DNA of 64,000 nucleotides from Xiphias gladius (lineage: Eukaryota > Chordata > Actinopteri > Istiophoriformes > Xiphiidae): contig NC_053404.1 in assembly GCF_016859285.1 (NCBI RefSeq), positions 13,294,105-13,358,104 of the forward strand, in the 5' to 3' direction. Below the pieces are notes generated by a model. The model had not been told where the DNA came from. It saw nothing but the letters and a program-made list of their open reading frames with translations, and made no database searches. Positions 55,501 through 64,000 of this stretch are shown in pieces (within the stretch, counting starts at the first letter, position 1; every line of letters starts with the position of its first letter). A program made the position numbers and the translations under genes.

Positions 55501-58500
55501 AGGAACGTGCGTGCGTGTGCGTGTGTGTGTGTGTGCATGTGTGTGTGTGTGCGCTTGTGTCCCATTCTACGGGTGTCTCCCAATGTGATTCATTCCTTCT
55601 ATACAGATGTTTTATGAGTAATATATGAATCTAATATTTAATAATTTTATACAACTAACTTACATATGACGAATGACAATATTTGCCAACTTTGTATGAA
55701 TCTGTTAAGATGTACTGAAGTGTTATATCAGTTGTTTGTGTTTTTGCATTAAACTTTGCTCATATTTGTGTATTGGTTCATACAGCTCTGTGGTTATTTT
55801 GGAGTTTAGACAGGAACGGACAGGGACAGTATACAAGTTAATTTTAGGCAGTGAAAGAAGGACGGAAGAAAAGGCAGGAGATAACACCCACTGATTAACA
55901 ATTTGGAGCAGTTCATTCATATTTACAGCTTGCTGCTCATCCTGTTGGCAGGCACACACTGTGTCAAAGCGTCTGTGGTGTGAATGTGTATGTAGTCATT
56001 TTCTGTTTCTAACCACCTTTATGGCCACACATCCATTTAACTAATCATGTTTGTGCGTGTGGGTGTGATTGCGAAAGCTTTTACTGGGAAGTGTGGGAGT
56101 GTTAGCTGGTGTAACTCCAGATTGGGGTGTGTGCACGTGTCGATTTGTGCAGCCTGTGTGTATGTGTGTGTCAGACTTGAAGTGTCATGCACAGGGTGGG
56201 TTGCACATTATCTAGATGCCAAGAGGAAGGTCAATCAAGGAGCAGAGAGGAACCAACCTCAAGGAGGTGCTCAGAGCAGACATAAATGGATGATGGCAAG
56301 GATAAAGACAGAGACAGCGAGCAGAAAGGGGCAGCAACACATCCATAAACAGTCAGAGGATCAGTGAACACTGTGGAAATGATAGTTTACAATGAGGAAA
56401 ATGGTTAATGTCTAAATAATGACGCTGTTTTCTTTTAATTATGACATCATTGGATAGATGGATCAATGGATGCATATGTAACCAGATAGATAACCAAATA
56501 GATAGATAAACAAAACACCAACAGTAAACTATCTAACAGTATGTAAAGTAGTTAAAATGAGATCCTACTCCACCAGCTGTACCATTAAAATGCTTCTTAC
56601 ACTTTAAAGTAGAAATATTCCAATAACATGATATACATGTAGCTTATATAATAACGTAGGTCTTTTACATGTAAGAGTATTTTTTCAGAGCAGTATGCTA
56701 CACTGTTAGCCCTGAATTTGTTTCATAGTTAGTTCACCAGATCATTGCTTTTTATTAGCATCTTTGAGTTGAACAGACTTAAGTACATCATTTTTAGCAT
56801 GGACCACTGCCTATGCTCTCTTCACTGTTTTTCATGTGATCAATCTATACCTTGTTATAGGGGGTCTCTCATCAGCAGTTGATAAATTGTGTGGACTAAC
56901 CGAGTTATCTGCAGTCCAAATAAAAGCCTTAGTGTGAGGATTAAATTTAAAATATTAAATTTACAATGATATAAAATGGAAACAGGTTTCCATTTTAAAT
57001 CATTTTAAATTTAATATTTTAGAGTATTGGACTGTTAATGAGACAAAGCGAGATATTTGAAAGCCAAATTTATTACAATGGGCATTTTCCACTACTTTAC
57101 TGACTAAATTAGTTATGGATTCATTGATAAAATAATTGATAAAAGTGATAAAATAATTGAAAAACCAATCACTGGTTTCAGTCCTAAATTCAGCTTTGAA
57201 TAAAACAACAATGAATTAAAATCTTTATATAGATTAAATTTGCACAAAGCTGAAGTTAACGTCCAATTCATAGCTTCCGATTCAGCAGTTTAGAGGAAAG
57301 TTCAGGGAAACTTAACGTACAATACTGAGCCACCAATTCTCTGTTTTTTGCATCACTTGTTGTTATGAAATTGTGTTACATCCTTCCCGATTTCACCGCT
57401 TTTTTCAAATCTAGACCACATCAGACCTGGTCTAGATCAAAAACTACTGTATTGGGAGTTGTCAAATCTGTACTTGATTAACATGGAGACTGTAAAGATT
57501 ATTTAAAGCACAGCTTCAGATTTGTGAAACCTTTATTCTATTTGTAAATACACAAAAAAGAGCGATTCCACTGCTCTTATCACATATAGACCACATTGGA
57601 CCAGGTCTAGGTCAAAAACCACTATAGGCTACCTAGACTTGTCAAATCTAACAAGGAGAGTTTAAAGACTGTTTAAAGCACAGTTTCAGATTAATGAAAC
57701 CTTTATTAGTCTGATGTGGTTATTGGTTATTGATGTTTGTCTATCGTACTGTCACAACACTCCTTTTGTGGCTAGAAATTCATCATAGAGGGCCACATCA
57801 TTTTGTTTCAAAATCCCATGTAGCCTCCTCTCTCTCACTTAAAAACACATAAAATACAAATACAAATAAAATCCTCTAAAATACAGTTACCAACATATTT
57901 ATAGGTTGAATTTGTTCATCTTAGCCCTCTAATTCTTCTTTTGAAACAAAATTCTCTCACCTGTCCTCAACATGACTATGTTCAAACGTGTCTCACTGCT
58001 TCTTCAATAATTACATCCACTATTATTTCAGACCCTGCTCTTCTTCTCCTGCCCACCTGTTGTCTTCATTGTATTCCTGCCTTGACCGCCCACTTGCCTG
58101 CACACATCTCCCTCATTACTCCATTGTCCAAAGAGTTTATAATGTGTATCTGCACAGTAGCCTAGCCATTTGTCATACTGTCTATTGTGTCCCCTAGTCG
58201 TAGTTGTAGTCCTAGTCTGGATGTGAAAAAAGCAGTGAACCCGCCTTTTTTGCGTCTTCACAAATAGAATACAGGTTTCACATATTTGAAAGTGGGTTTC
58301 AAACAGTTTTGAGGCTGTAACATACTTTCACAACAATCTGTGGTGCAAAAAATGGAGAATCAGTCGCTTAGTATTGTAAATTAGGTTTCCCTTAACTTTT
58401 CGCTTAACTGCTAAATCAAAGCTGCAAATCGGAAGCTAACTTAAGCGTTGTGCTGAAATTAAGTAACTGGATATATTGTCATCAAAAAATCCAAAAGAAA

Positions 58501-59696
58501 TGACATTGAGTAATAAATAATAAATGCATACTGAAAATATTTTAAAATGTTTTAAAACATAGTCAAATATACTAAAAATAGAGTTGTTTTTGGAGTCTTG
58601 CAATTTCTCTATTACATTTCTCTATTACATTACATTGAGTTTATCATTCCAGAGTAGTGTAATCAAGAAGGGAAAAGGATGAGTCGAACCCAAATTAGAT
58701 AAAATATACTTGAATATTTCAGCACTACTTAATAACTGTTGCGACAGATGGAGAAGTAGATAAAGTATACAGGGCAAATTCATCTCCTCTAATGGCCCCT
58801 CCCTGGCTCCTGCACAATATCAGTTTTCAGTCTTAAAGGGATGTGTGTAAGTAACCACAAAGCAACTCGAATTAGCAGCAGTTCCCACAGCTCCACTGGT
58901 GTATAATCTATTGATTTACTGACCTCTGCATCCTCCATAGATGAACAATCCAGTATTACATAGGATCCTAAAGATCCACTATTGTCAGCATGCAGGACAG
59001 AGGAAAGAGGAAGTGATGCTATTGATAAAAATGGTTTGGTGATGATGTGGGTTATGTGAATGACAGTGAAGATAACATCAAGCAGCAAGCAGATCAAGGC
59101 GTTTCCCTGGTGTTCTGATCTTCCTCCTGCCGAGCACAGCTGAGAAAAACACACGCACACCTGGAAGCAGTGTAAAATGGCTTGTGTCAACACAGCTGAG
59201 TCCCTGTCCCTCTCCTCCTCCTCCTTCAAGGTGTCCGACGTCCTCCGAACTATGGCGCCCTGTTACAGAGAGTGTCCCCACCAATTCCACATACAACAAC
59301 ATCCTGAGTGTTACTCACAGACAGGAAGTGCTTCAGGGGAAGAAAAAGGTAGGTGAACCACTGGAATGCACACTGACTGAAAGGGGAGCCATGATTGGTT
59401 GGTAAGAGATTTTTCAGACACCAAAACAGCAGTCTGAAATGGATAAACTCAAAGAACTACAGTTTGTCATGGAAAAAGATTTTAGTTGCAGTTATTAGCT
59501 GATTCTTTAATGAAAACTGAACAAAAATGCACCATTCGGGATAGAAGTAGGGTCGTATTTACACATTTCATATTAAAAGAAATCAGGGAAAGTTCAATGT
59601 ACAGTTTCCATCGCTAAATAAGATTAGAAAATATTGCAATTTCATTCATAGGATCATCTCAATTTCTGCTCATATTCTCCTTCTTTGCTAACCTCT

Positions 59697-59731
<35 letters not shown>

Positions 59732-59898
59732 TGATGGATGCACACCAACATTAATACTTATCGACACCTTGCATGTAGAGCTGCCCACTGGGTTGGAAGT
59801 GGGCAGGAGGTCTGGCTCAGAGACCCCTATTGTCTGCTCAGTGGGCCATTGGAAAATATGATTCCTGCCATCAGTGGCAGATGTAACGAGCCTGATGA

Positions 59899-59946
<48 letters not shown>

Positions 59947-62557
59947 CATAGTGTGCTAAGTGCCGGTTTGTTCATGCGGATGTTTGCACTTTCCACAGAC
60001 AGTGGGGGTCCTGACTGTGGCAGAGGCCTTTGTGTCTGGAGTGTACCGCTGCATTGCCTCCAACTCTGCAGGCACAGACCAGCTAGACATCCACTTCTAT
60101 ATTACAGGTGATCCCACACAAAATTAATCATCTCCTCAGACATATAATTCATGGGTGTTTTTTCTTATGTTGACATCTGGGAATTTTTTTCAAAGCTTAA
60201 ATAACAAATTACAGTAAAAAAAACTATTTTAAGGTCCATGGGCAACCTTCCCTTCCTCCCTTTCTTTCATCACTATCCTCTTACTTAAAATAACTAGTTT
60301 CTGTCTTTCTCATTATAAACCCCCGCAAGTATGTGTAATATATTATTTTCTATTAGCATTTTCTTTTTTTTTAAACAATATGTCATATATTTATCCACAA
60401 TAATGATTGAATAGTGAAAAAATCATAGTTCTTCTGTTTTGTCGGGACTATCTGTTTTAAAATTTGACTCAGTGGAAAAATTATGCAATAAGCTATTTTT
60501 TCAACCTGAAACACAGTCATTGGGCGTTTCCTGCAAAGAACAGATACAAATATTTTCCCTGAATACATATCCTGGAACTGCTCCAAACATTTTTATGTCT
60601 GATTGACTGAAGCAGCACTAACATGGCATGTTATTATGACATTTCATCATGTCATTAATTCATATTTCATTTGTGATTTGCTTTCACACCCATGAATACA
60701 TACATGAGCACACACTCATGCACAGAACTATTATCTTTGACTTTGCTCAGTTAAACTGTGAACATAAAAGACTGAACTTACTGCTTTCTTTCTATATCAT
60801 AGGCAATATTACCAAAAGAAAAGGTGCTTCCACCAATGTCGACAAAAAGTGAGGAGAATGTAATAAATGTGTAGAATTTGCTATGAGGGGAAAATGGGAC
60901 ACTTATGCAGTAGAAGATTGTTTTTCTTAGAATGACCATATCTGTTAGGTAAAGAAAGGTAAAACTGTAGGAAAAAAAAAATAAAGTTAAAGAAGCAGGA
61001 GAAGAGCAGGAATGTGAAGTAAACAGAGAGTCTGGGGGAAAATGATAGAGAAAAGTGTTTTTTCAGCTTGCAGAAGAATAAATTAAGTCCTTACACCTGT
61101 GTTAAGGTCATGTCACTGTTAGGGAGACAGGAGGCGCTGTGTCAGAGACTACAACAGGACACTGCAGCAAGGTCAGTGCACTGCTGGGAGAGTGTATGAT
61201 ACTCCAGAGTAACAAACCTCAGAGGTCAAACTGGAGCAGCTGCTTCCATCAGTGCATCACAATACACTGCCTGTACATTGTTACATTGCACTGTTAGTTT
61301 TATATTGAAGAAATGTAACTTTTTACATCAGACTAAGCACTTTTTGGGGGGGTCTTTTTTGACGTTTTTAAATGGACAGTTACTGTCTTCAGTGGTTTTT
61401 GGTTACAAATTTTGATCAGTTTTTGAGGAAAGAAGTGACATATTTTACAGATCACCAGGTATAAGAACTAAGCTGGATATTTTAAATACTGTAAAATGCA
61501 AATTTTTGAACATGCAGAAAAAAGTCAACTGACACATCAGAAGAACAAAAACAGTAGAAGTATCTTGATGCATGTGGAAACTGAAGGTGTAACACACTAA
61601 ATAATGTAAGTTAAATTACTTGGCAAAACAAGATAGTGTACTGATTCTTGCATTTGTGTGTGTTTGATATGGGGTTAGATTTGTAACTAAGCCTACACGT
61701 TATGTTTTTTGTGTGTATGTGTTTTTAAACATCTGCACGAGTGTGTATGTGCCTGCGCACAAGGCTGTGCTGAGCTGTTAAGTGTGTGAGCAAGAGCGAA
61801 ACAGGAAACTAGGGCTCTTATCGTTCCACTTCCCCATGCAGCGCACTTCCTTGGACTGGCAGGTCCACTTTATTTCGGGAGGCCTTGGGGTGTTCGGGAA
61901 AGATAAACACTATCTGCCATCAGGAAACTCTCGAGCCGTTTCCACGGGAAGGTCCGAATAGCTAAAGTAAATAAAAAGCCTTTTCACTGTATTCCACTAG
62001 CTGCTTTTACCCACAATAGCCATTCAACATTGTCATCAAAGGTTACAAAAGTGGAGGTTTGGTGGAATCGGCTCTTAAAGTGTATGTTTCAGGCACCAGG
62101 GAGGATCCTGACTCACCTGTCAAGAAACTGAGATGGCCTATTCATCAAACAGAAGATCACTGAAGGTTTACATTTTGGTCATGGTCCCGCTCCGTACATC
62201 TTCTTTCCTATCAATCCATCTCTTCATTTCTTTTGTGTTTCCCCTCAGATGTCCCAGGAGGCTTCAGTGTAAGCCAGCAGGAGGAACCAAGAGAGGGCGG
62301 GGACCTCCATCTCACCTGTGTAGCCAATAAGTACCTGTACACAGCGTTGTCATGGCAACGACTGAACAACACAGAGGACATCCAATCTCACAGCCCTACC
62401 CTAAGTAGTCAGCAGCTCACGTCAGGGGTTTTCTCCAACTCTCTGGTCATGTTGCTAAGCAACCTGACAGCCAAAGACTCTGGAGCCTACAGGTGCTCTG
62501 CTCGCCACCTCGTCACCAGACAGGAAACACATCTGGACACACAGGTGGTGGTCACAA
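37129..62557 (+). CDS. flt1: Flt1 (VEGF receptor 1), 5' part: signal peptide to Ig6
   Basis: Receptor tyrosine kinase for VEGF-A, VEGF-B and PlGF on endothelium; in fish and mammals it acts largely as a VEGF trap. Exons: 37129-37186 (signal peptide), 40127-40223, 41169-41374 (Ig1), 43920-44044, 47703-47868 (Ig2), 48003-48139, 49278-49449 (Ig3), 49643-49760, 51181-51350 (Ig4), 51463-51610, 59231-59348, 59999-60107 (Ig5), 62249-62557 (Ig6). Phases are continuous: 644 codons and one base. Matches to FLT1 include LVIPCRVTHPNVT, LNCTATGELNTRVNITW, SPQIGEKAVS and FWHPC-like LWHPC; the NTRV wording favours FLT1 over KDR. The exon pattern equals human exons 1-13. The gene is cut by the window edge: Ig7, membrane helix and kinase are not here. 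Two adjacent ATGs (37129, 37132) could start it. Confidence 0.96.
37187..40126 (+). other. flt1: flt1 intron 1
   Basis: About 2.9 kb, mostly AT-rich. A (TG)n run lies at 37553-37588. I see no exon or recognised transposon. Vertebrate VEGFR first introns often hold endothelial enhancers, but no such element can be shown here. Confidence 0.7.
37553..37588. repeat. (TG)n microsatellite
   Basis: Eighteen TG units in flt1 intron 1. Confidence 0.95.
41375..43919 (+). other. flt1: flt1 intron 3
   Basis: About 2.5 kb. It contains a GC-rich stretch (about 41700-42180) with overlapping open frames on both strands but no in-phase splice sites, and a degenerate copy of a common fish repeat (43335-43640). 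No exon is supported. Confidence 0.6.
43335..43640. repeat. Degenerate interspersed fish repeat (ATTAATCG type)
   Basis: It shows the familiar teleost wording: GTTAATGAATTGATAAATCAATC..., CAGGCAAAAATATCAAACA, GGATTTGCTGC, ACAAGACATTTGAAGA and finally CGATTAATCGAGAAAA. The family is widespread in fish genomes; its class is not certain to me. Confidence 0.6.
44045..47702 (+). other. flt1: flt1 intron 4
   Basis: About 3.7 kb. It includes a 9-bp tandem repeat (GCAGAGAGG three times, 45901-45928) and, at about 46540-47000, repeated GACTTG/ACTCAGTC wording like a known dispersed fish repeat. No exon is supported. Confidence 0.55.
49940..50815 (-). mobile_element. Decayed Tc1/mariner-like transposon
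   Basis: The ends match as inverted repeats: the left starts CATTACCGGTCAAAAGTG and the right, read in reverse, CACTAATCGGTAAAAATTT. A TA flanks each side (49938-49939 and 50816-50817), the usual target. On the minus strand at about 50100-50310 the frame reads RPAQSPDVNAMELVWGELD, the end of a Tc1-type DDE catalytic domain, followed by a stop, so the copy is dead. It is 876 bp and lies in flt1 intron 8. Confidence 0.85.
50898..51016. repeat. Dispersed repeat (ACCAAGGAAGTTATGTTTTCACCC type)
   Basis: Contains the widespread animal repeat wording CCAAGGAAGTTATGTTTTCACCCATG, GTTTGTTTGTCAGCAGGATCATACAAAAAGTACTGAACC and AACTTGGAGGAGGGATG. It sits beside the Tc1 copy in flt1 intron 8. Confidence 0.55.
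52511..52584. repeat. (TG)n microsatellite
   Basis: Thirty-seven uninterrupted TG units in flt1 intron 10. Confidence 0.95.
53717..54061. mobile_element. MITE-like element with long inverted repeats
   Basis: The left arm from 53735 and the right arm ending 54039 are inverted repeats of about 59 bp. An inner block of 38 bp (TATATAAAGATTTAATAAATG...CACTATA) matches its partner with two differences. Looser pairing continues outward (GGTATCACTTTAATTT against the reverse of the right end) to about 53717 and 54061. The interior is AT-rich with no frame. It is a non-autonomous DNA element. Confidence 0.8.
54179..54720 (+). other. flt1: Candidate alternative last exon of soluble flt1
   Basis: A GC-rich island inside AT-rich intron 10, with good acceptors TTCTTTGCAG (ending 54178) and CCTCCTTTACAG (ending 54593). 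Exon 10 ends in phase 2. From the first acceptor the tail would be seven residues (LPAAPRA, then TGA). From the second it would be about 38 residues, starting LRTTPHRL. ATTAAA hexamers follow at 55386 and 55748. From memory, zebrafish soluble flt1 uses a private exon 11 after shared exon 10, which is the position of this island. Two long frames here (54067 and 54143 frames) are out of phase with exon 10. Confidence 0.4.
55505..55552. repeat. Interrupted TG/CG repeat
   Basis: GT-rich purine/pyrimidine alternation, interrupted by GC and CA units, in flt1 intron 10. Confidence 0.8.
56949..57020. repeat. Near-perfect 72-bp palindrome
   Basis: Arms 56949-56983 and 56986-57020 (35 bases each) are reverse complements with two mismatches, around a two-base centre (AG). 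AT-rich. It directly abuts a degenerate fish repeat starting about 57025. Confidence 0.9.
57025..57190. repeat. Second copy of the ATTAATCG-type fish repeat (partial)
   Basis: Shares the right-half wording of the family seen at 43335-43640: TTGGACTGTTAATGAGACAAA, then TTTGAAAG and ATGGGCATTTTCCACTA. Truncated on the left by the palindrome. Confidence 0.5.
57395..57707. repeat. Diverged tandem duplication, two ~130-175 bp copies
   Basis: Copy 1 (about 57395-57537) and copy 2 (about 57565-57707) share, in order, CGATTTCACCGCT/CGATTCCACTGCT, TAGACCACAT, GGTCTAG.TCAAAAAC, TTGTCAAATCT, TTTAAAGCACAG.TTCAGATT and GAAACCTTTATT. In copy 1 TCTAGACC and GGTCTAGA form an inverted pair 11 bases apart. 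Confidence 0.8.
59699..59728. repeat. (CA)n microsatellite
   Basis: Short CA run in flt1 intron 11. Confidence 0.9.
59900..59944. repeat. (TG)n microsatellite
   Basis: About 22 TG units, 54 bp upstream of the acceptor of flt1 exon 12 (59999). Confidence 0.95.
60108..62248 (+). other. flt1: flt1 intron 12
   Basis: 2.1 kb, AT-rich on the left, with no exon and no repeat I can name. It ends in a good acceptor (TTTCCCCTCAG). Confidence 0.7.
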
Positions 62558-64000
62558 GTGAGTAATCTCCATTTTATGATCTCCTCTTCATCTTCATCCT
62601 CAGTATCTAGAATCATATAATCAATGTTGAACACACATGGCTTTTATAAAAAGTAACACATCAGGTAATCATCTCATTTATATCAATTATTTTTGGACTG
62701 TGTTTTTAGCTTGTCTGCACACAATGAGTGTTTTTTTTTTCTGATCACTTTTTAGATAATGCTAAAAAAATATGAGTAAGTGCATAAAGATTTATTTATA
62801 TAATAAAAGTAACCAAAGTTACAAAGTGCTTAACAATTAAAGCATATAGAAAGTAACAAACACAAGAGCAACAACACAGAAAAATAACACAACAAATAAC
62901 AATAAAACAATAAATAAAAAAGTAACTATAGAAGCAAAGAGGGAACATTATTATTTGACGTTTATAAGGGAGTGAATATCTAACTATCATTTAACCACTA
63001 CTGAAAATTTAATGTTTAAATTTAAACACCACTGAACTACCACTGAAGTGTTTTACTTTTAAAACCTGAATTACAATTTGTAGTCTAAAAAAAAATTATT
63101 TACTAAAGTTCACAAATTTAGATAGAAAATTAAAGTGTCAGATCATTTGACTTGCAGAACTTAACCTTATAGGACAGAGATCTGAACAGAACAATCCTTA
63201 GAGTCCTGGATGTTCAAGATTGAATTCTTCAACATGAATTTTGGCATCTGAATTTCACAAATCCAATTTTAGTACCTTGATTTTTTGACTGGAATATTTA
63301 GATCTGACCAATTTAATTAGAGCAACTTAAATAAAGTTGTTTTGAATTTTCTGTCTAACAAAGTGAAAACTATTTTAAAAAATTGAGATAAGGTTTAGAG
63401 GGGAATTCAAACCACACATAAATTTAAATAAATGGTATAAATATTTCACTGCAATAAATTCCGTGCTATTTAAATTTCACAGTTAGGTATTTAATTGCTC
63501 ATAATTTCACATCTTTATGGCCTTTAGGGACCCTGTGCTCAACAGGAGCCCTCAAAGATGCCACAGGTTAGCATTATTTATTGTCTGGGGGCTCCAAGTG
63601 ATTTGTTGTCAAGGCCCCCGAATATGTAGCTGTGCGCATGCACATTCACACAGTTTACTTCCTGTTTTCTAGATTTCTAATATCTATTGTTAATTACTTA
63701 CAATTTTCTACATTAAACCCACCATATCCTCTTTGTACCATATCCAGCCTCTTCATGTTTCTGTGCACATACGTTGCACATACATACAAAGAAACAAACA
63801 AACACCCACACTCTCTCACAGAGGTCTTGCTGCTTGGGAATTTGGTCCCCTCAGCTTCCTGGGGCCCCACCCTGCTTTTGCTCTTGCACTCCAGCTCGGC
63901 ACCTCTTTCACGTGGGAATGAGCTCTTGTCTAGAGGAAGAGCACACAATGGCACTTCCCACAATGCCACATTTACAGGCCCCTACACAAGGCCGGAGGAA
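62558..64000 (+). other. flt1: Start of flt1 intron 13 to window edge
   Basis: The intron opens with an in-frame stop. It contains AATAAA hexamers at 62802-62807, 62901-62906 and 62909-62914, and AT-rich sequence beyond. No Ig7 exon (its WFKN-type core and Cys spacing) is found before the edge. Confidence 0.65.
62802..62914 (+). promoter_or_regulatory. flt1: Candidate intronic poly(A) signals in flt1 intron 13
   Basis: Three AATAAA hexamers 245-357 bp downstream of the exon 13 donor. With the in-frame stop at that donor they could end a soluble receptor transcript. A/T-rich context makes chance hexamers likely. Confidence 0.35.

Larger units (their letters stand above)
51611..59230 (+). other. 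flt1: flt1 intron 10 (7.6 kb)
   Basis: The largest fully contained flt1 intron. It holds a (TG)n repeat (52511-52584), a MITE-like element (53717-54061), a GC-rich island with candidate alternative last exon (54179-54720), TG-rich sequence (55505-55552), a near-perfect palindrome (56949-57020) and a tandem duplication (57395-57707). The exon 10 donor is followed by an immediate in-frame TAA. Confidence 0.75.

Noticed and set aside
63813-64000. Open frame after CTCTCACAG as the flt1 Ig7 exon
   Set aside because: In phase with exon 13 it reads KVLLLGNLVPSASWG..., with no Ig cysteine/tryptophan pattern and no FLT1 similarity.

Overview
The window is vertebrate nuclear DNA, almost certainly from a ray-finned fish. 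It holds split genes with GT-AG introns (mostly 0.1-2 kb), long (CA)n/(TG)n microsatellites, Tc1/mariner and hAT-like transposon remnants, and protein families found only in vertebrates. I see no prokaryotic operon, tRNA, rRNA or CRISPR array. All four genes found lie on the + strand. Every exon model below was assembled by hand from reading frame, splice consensus and remembered family sequences; no search was run.

Layout. (1) About 0.96-15.85 kb: spata13 (ASEF2), a Rac/Cdc42 guanine nucleotide exchange factor with a long N-terminal region, then SH3, DH and PH domains; 12 confident coding exons plus a candidate three-codon start exon near 957. (2) 16.77-24.82 kb: tmprss7 (matriptase-3), a complete type II transmembrane serine protease in 18 exons (836 aa). 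(3) 25.54-34.32 kb: a matriptase (ST14)-like protease in 19 exons (about 897 aa) with four LDLa repeats, a tandem paralogue of tmprss7. (4) 37.13 kb to beyond the right edge: flt1 (VEGFR1), from signal peptide to Ig domain 6 (13 exons, 644 aa). Ig7, the membrane segment and the kinase lie outside the window.

How they relate. spata13 and flt1 are both on human 13q12, so this is a conserved neighbourhood with a tandem pair of matriptase-family proteases between them. The two proteases share the order TM-SEA-CUB-CUB-LDLa-trypsin and many intron phases. Flt1 is an endothelial VEGF receptor and Spata13 controls actin and migration; nothing in the sequence shows a shared pathway.

Points of most interest: several ways flt1 could make a soluble receptor (a GC-rich candidate terminal exon inside intron 10, and immediate in-frame stops at the exon 10 and exon 13 donors); a CRE-ETS-TATA arrangement at the flt1 promoter; a long TG repeat touching a splice acceptor in the st14-like gene; altered processing motifs in that protease; and several uncatalogued palindromes and MITE-like elements, including a near-perfect 72-bp palindrome at 56.95 kb and a ~345-bp inverted-repeat element just upstream of the candidate soluble-flt1 exon.
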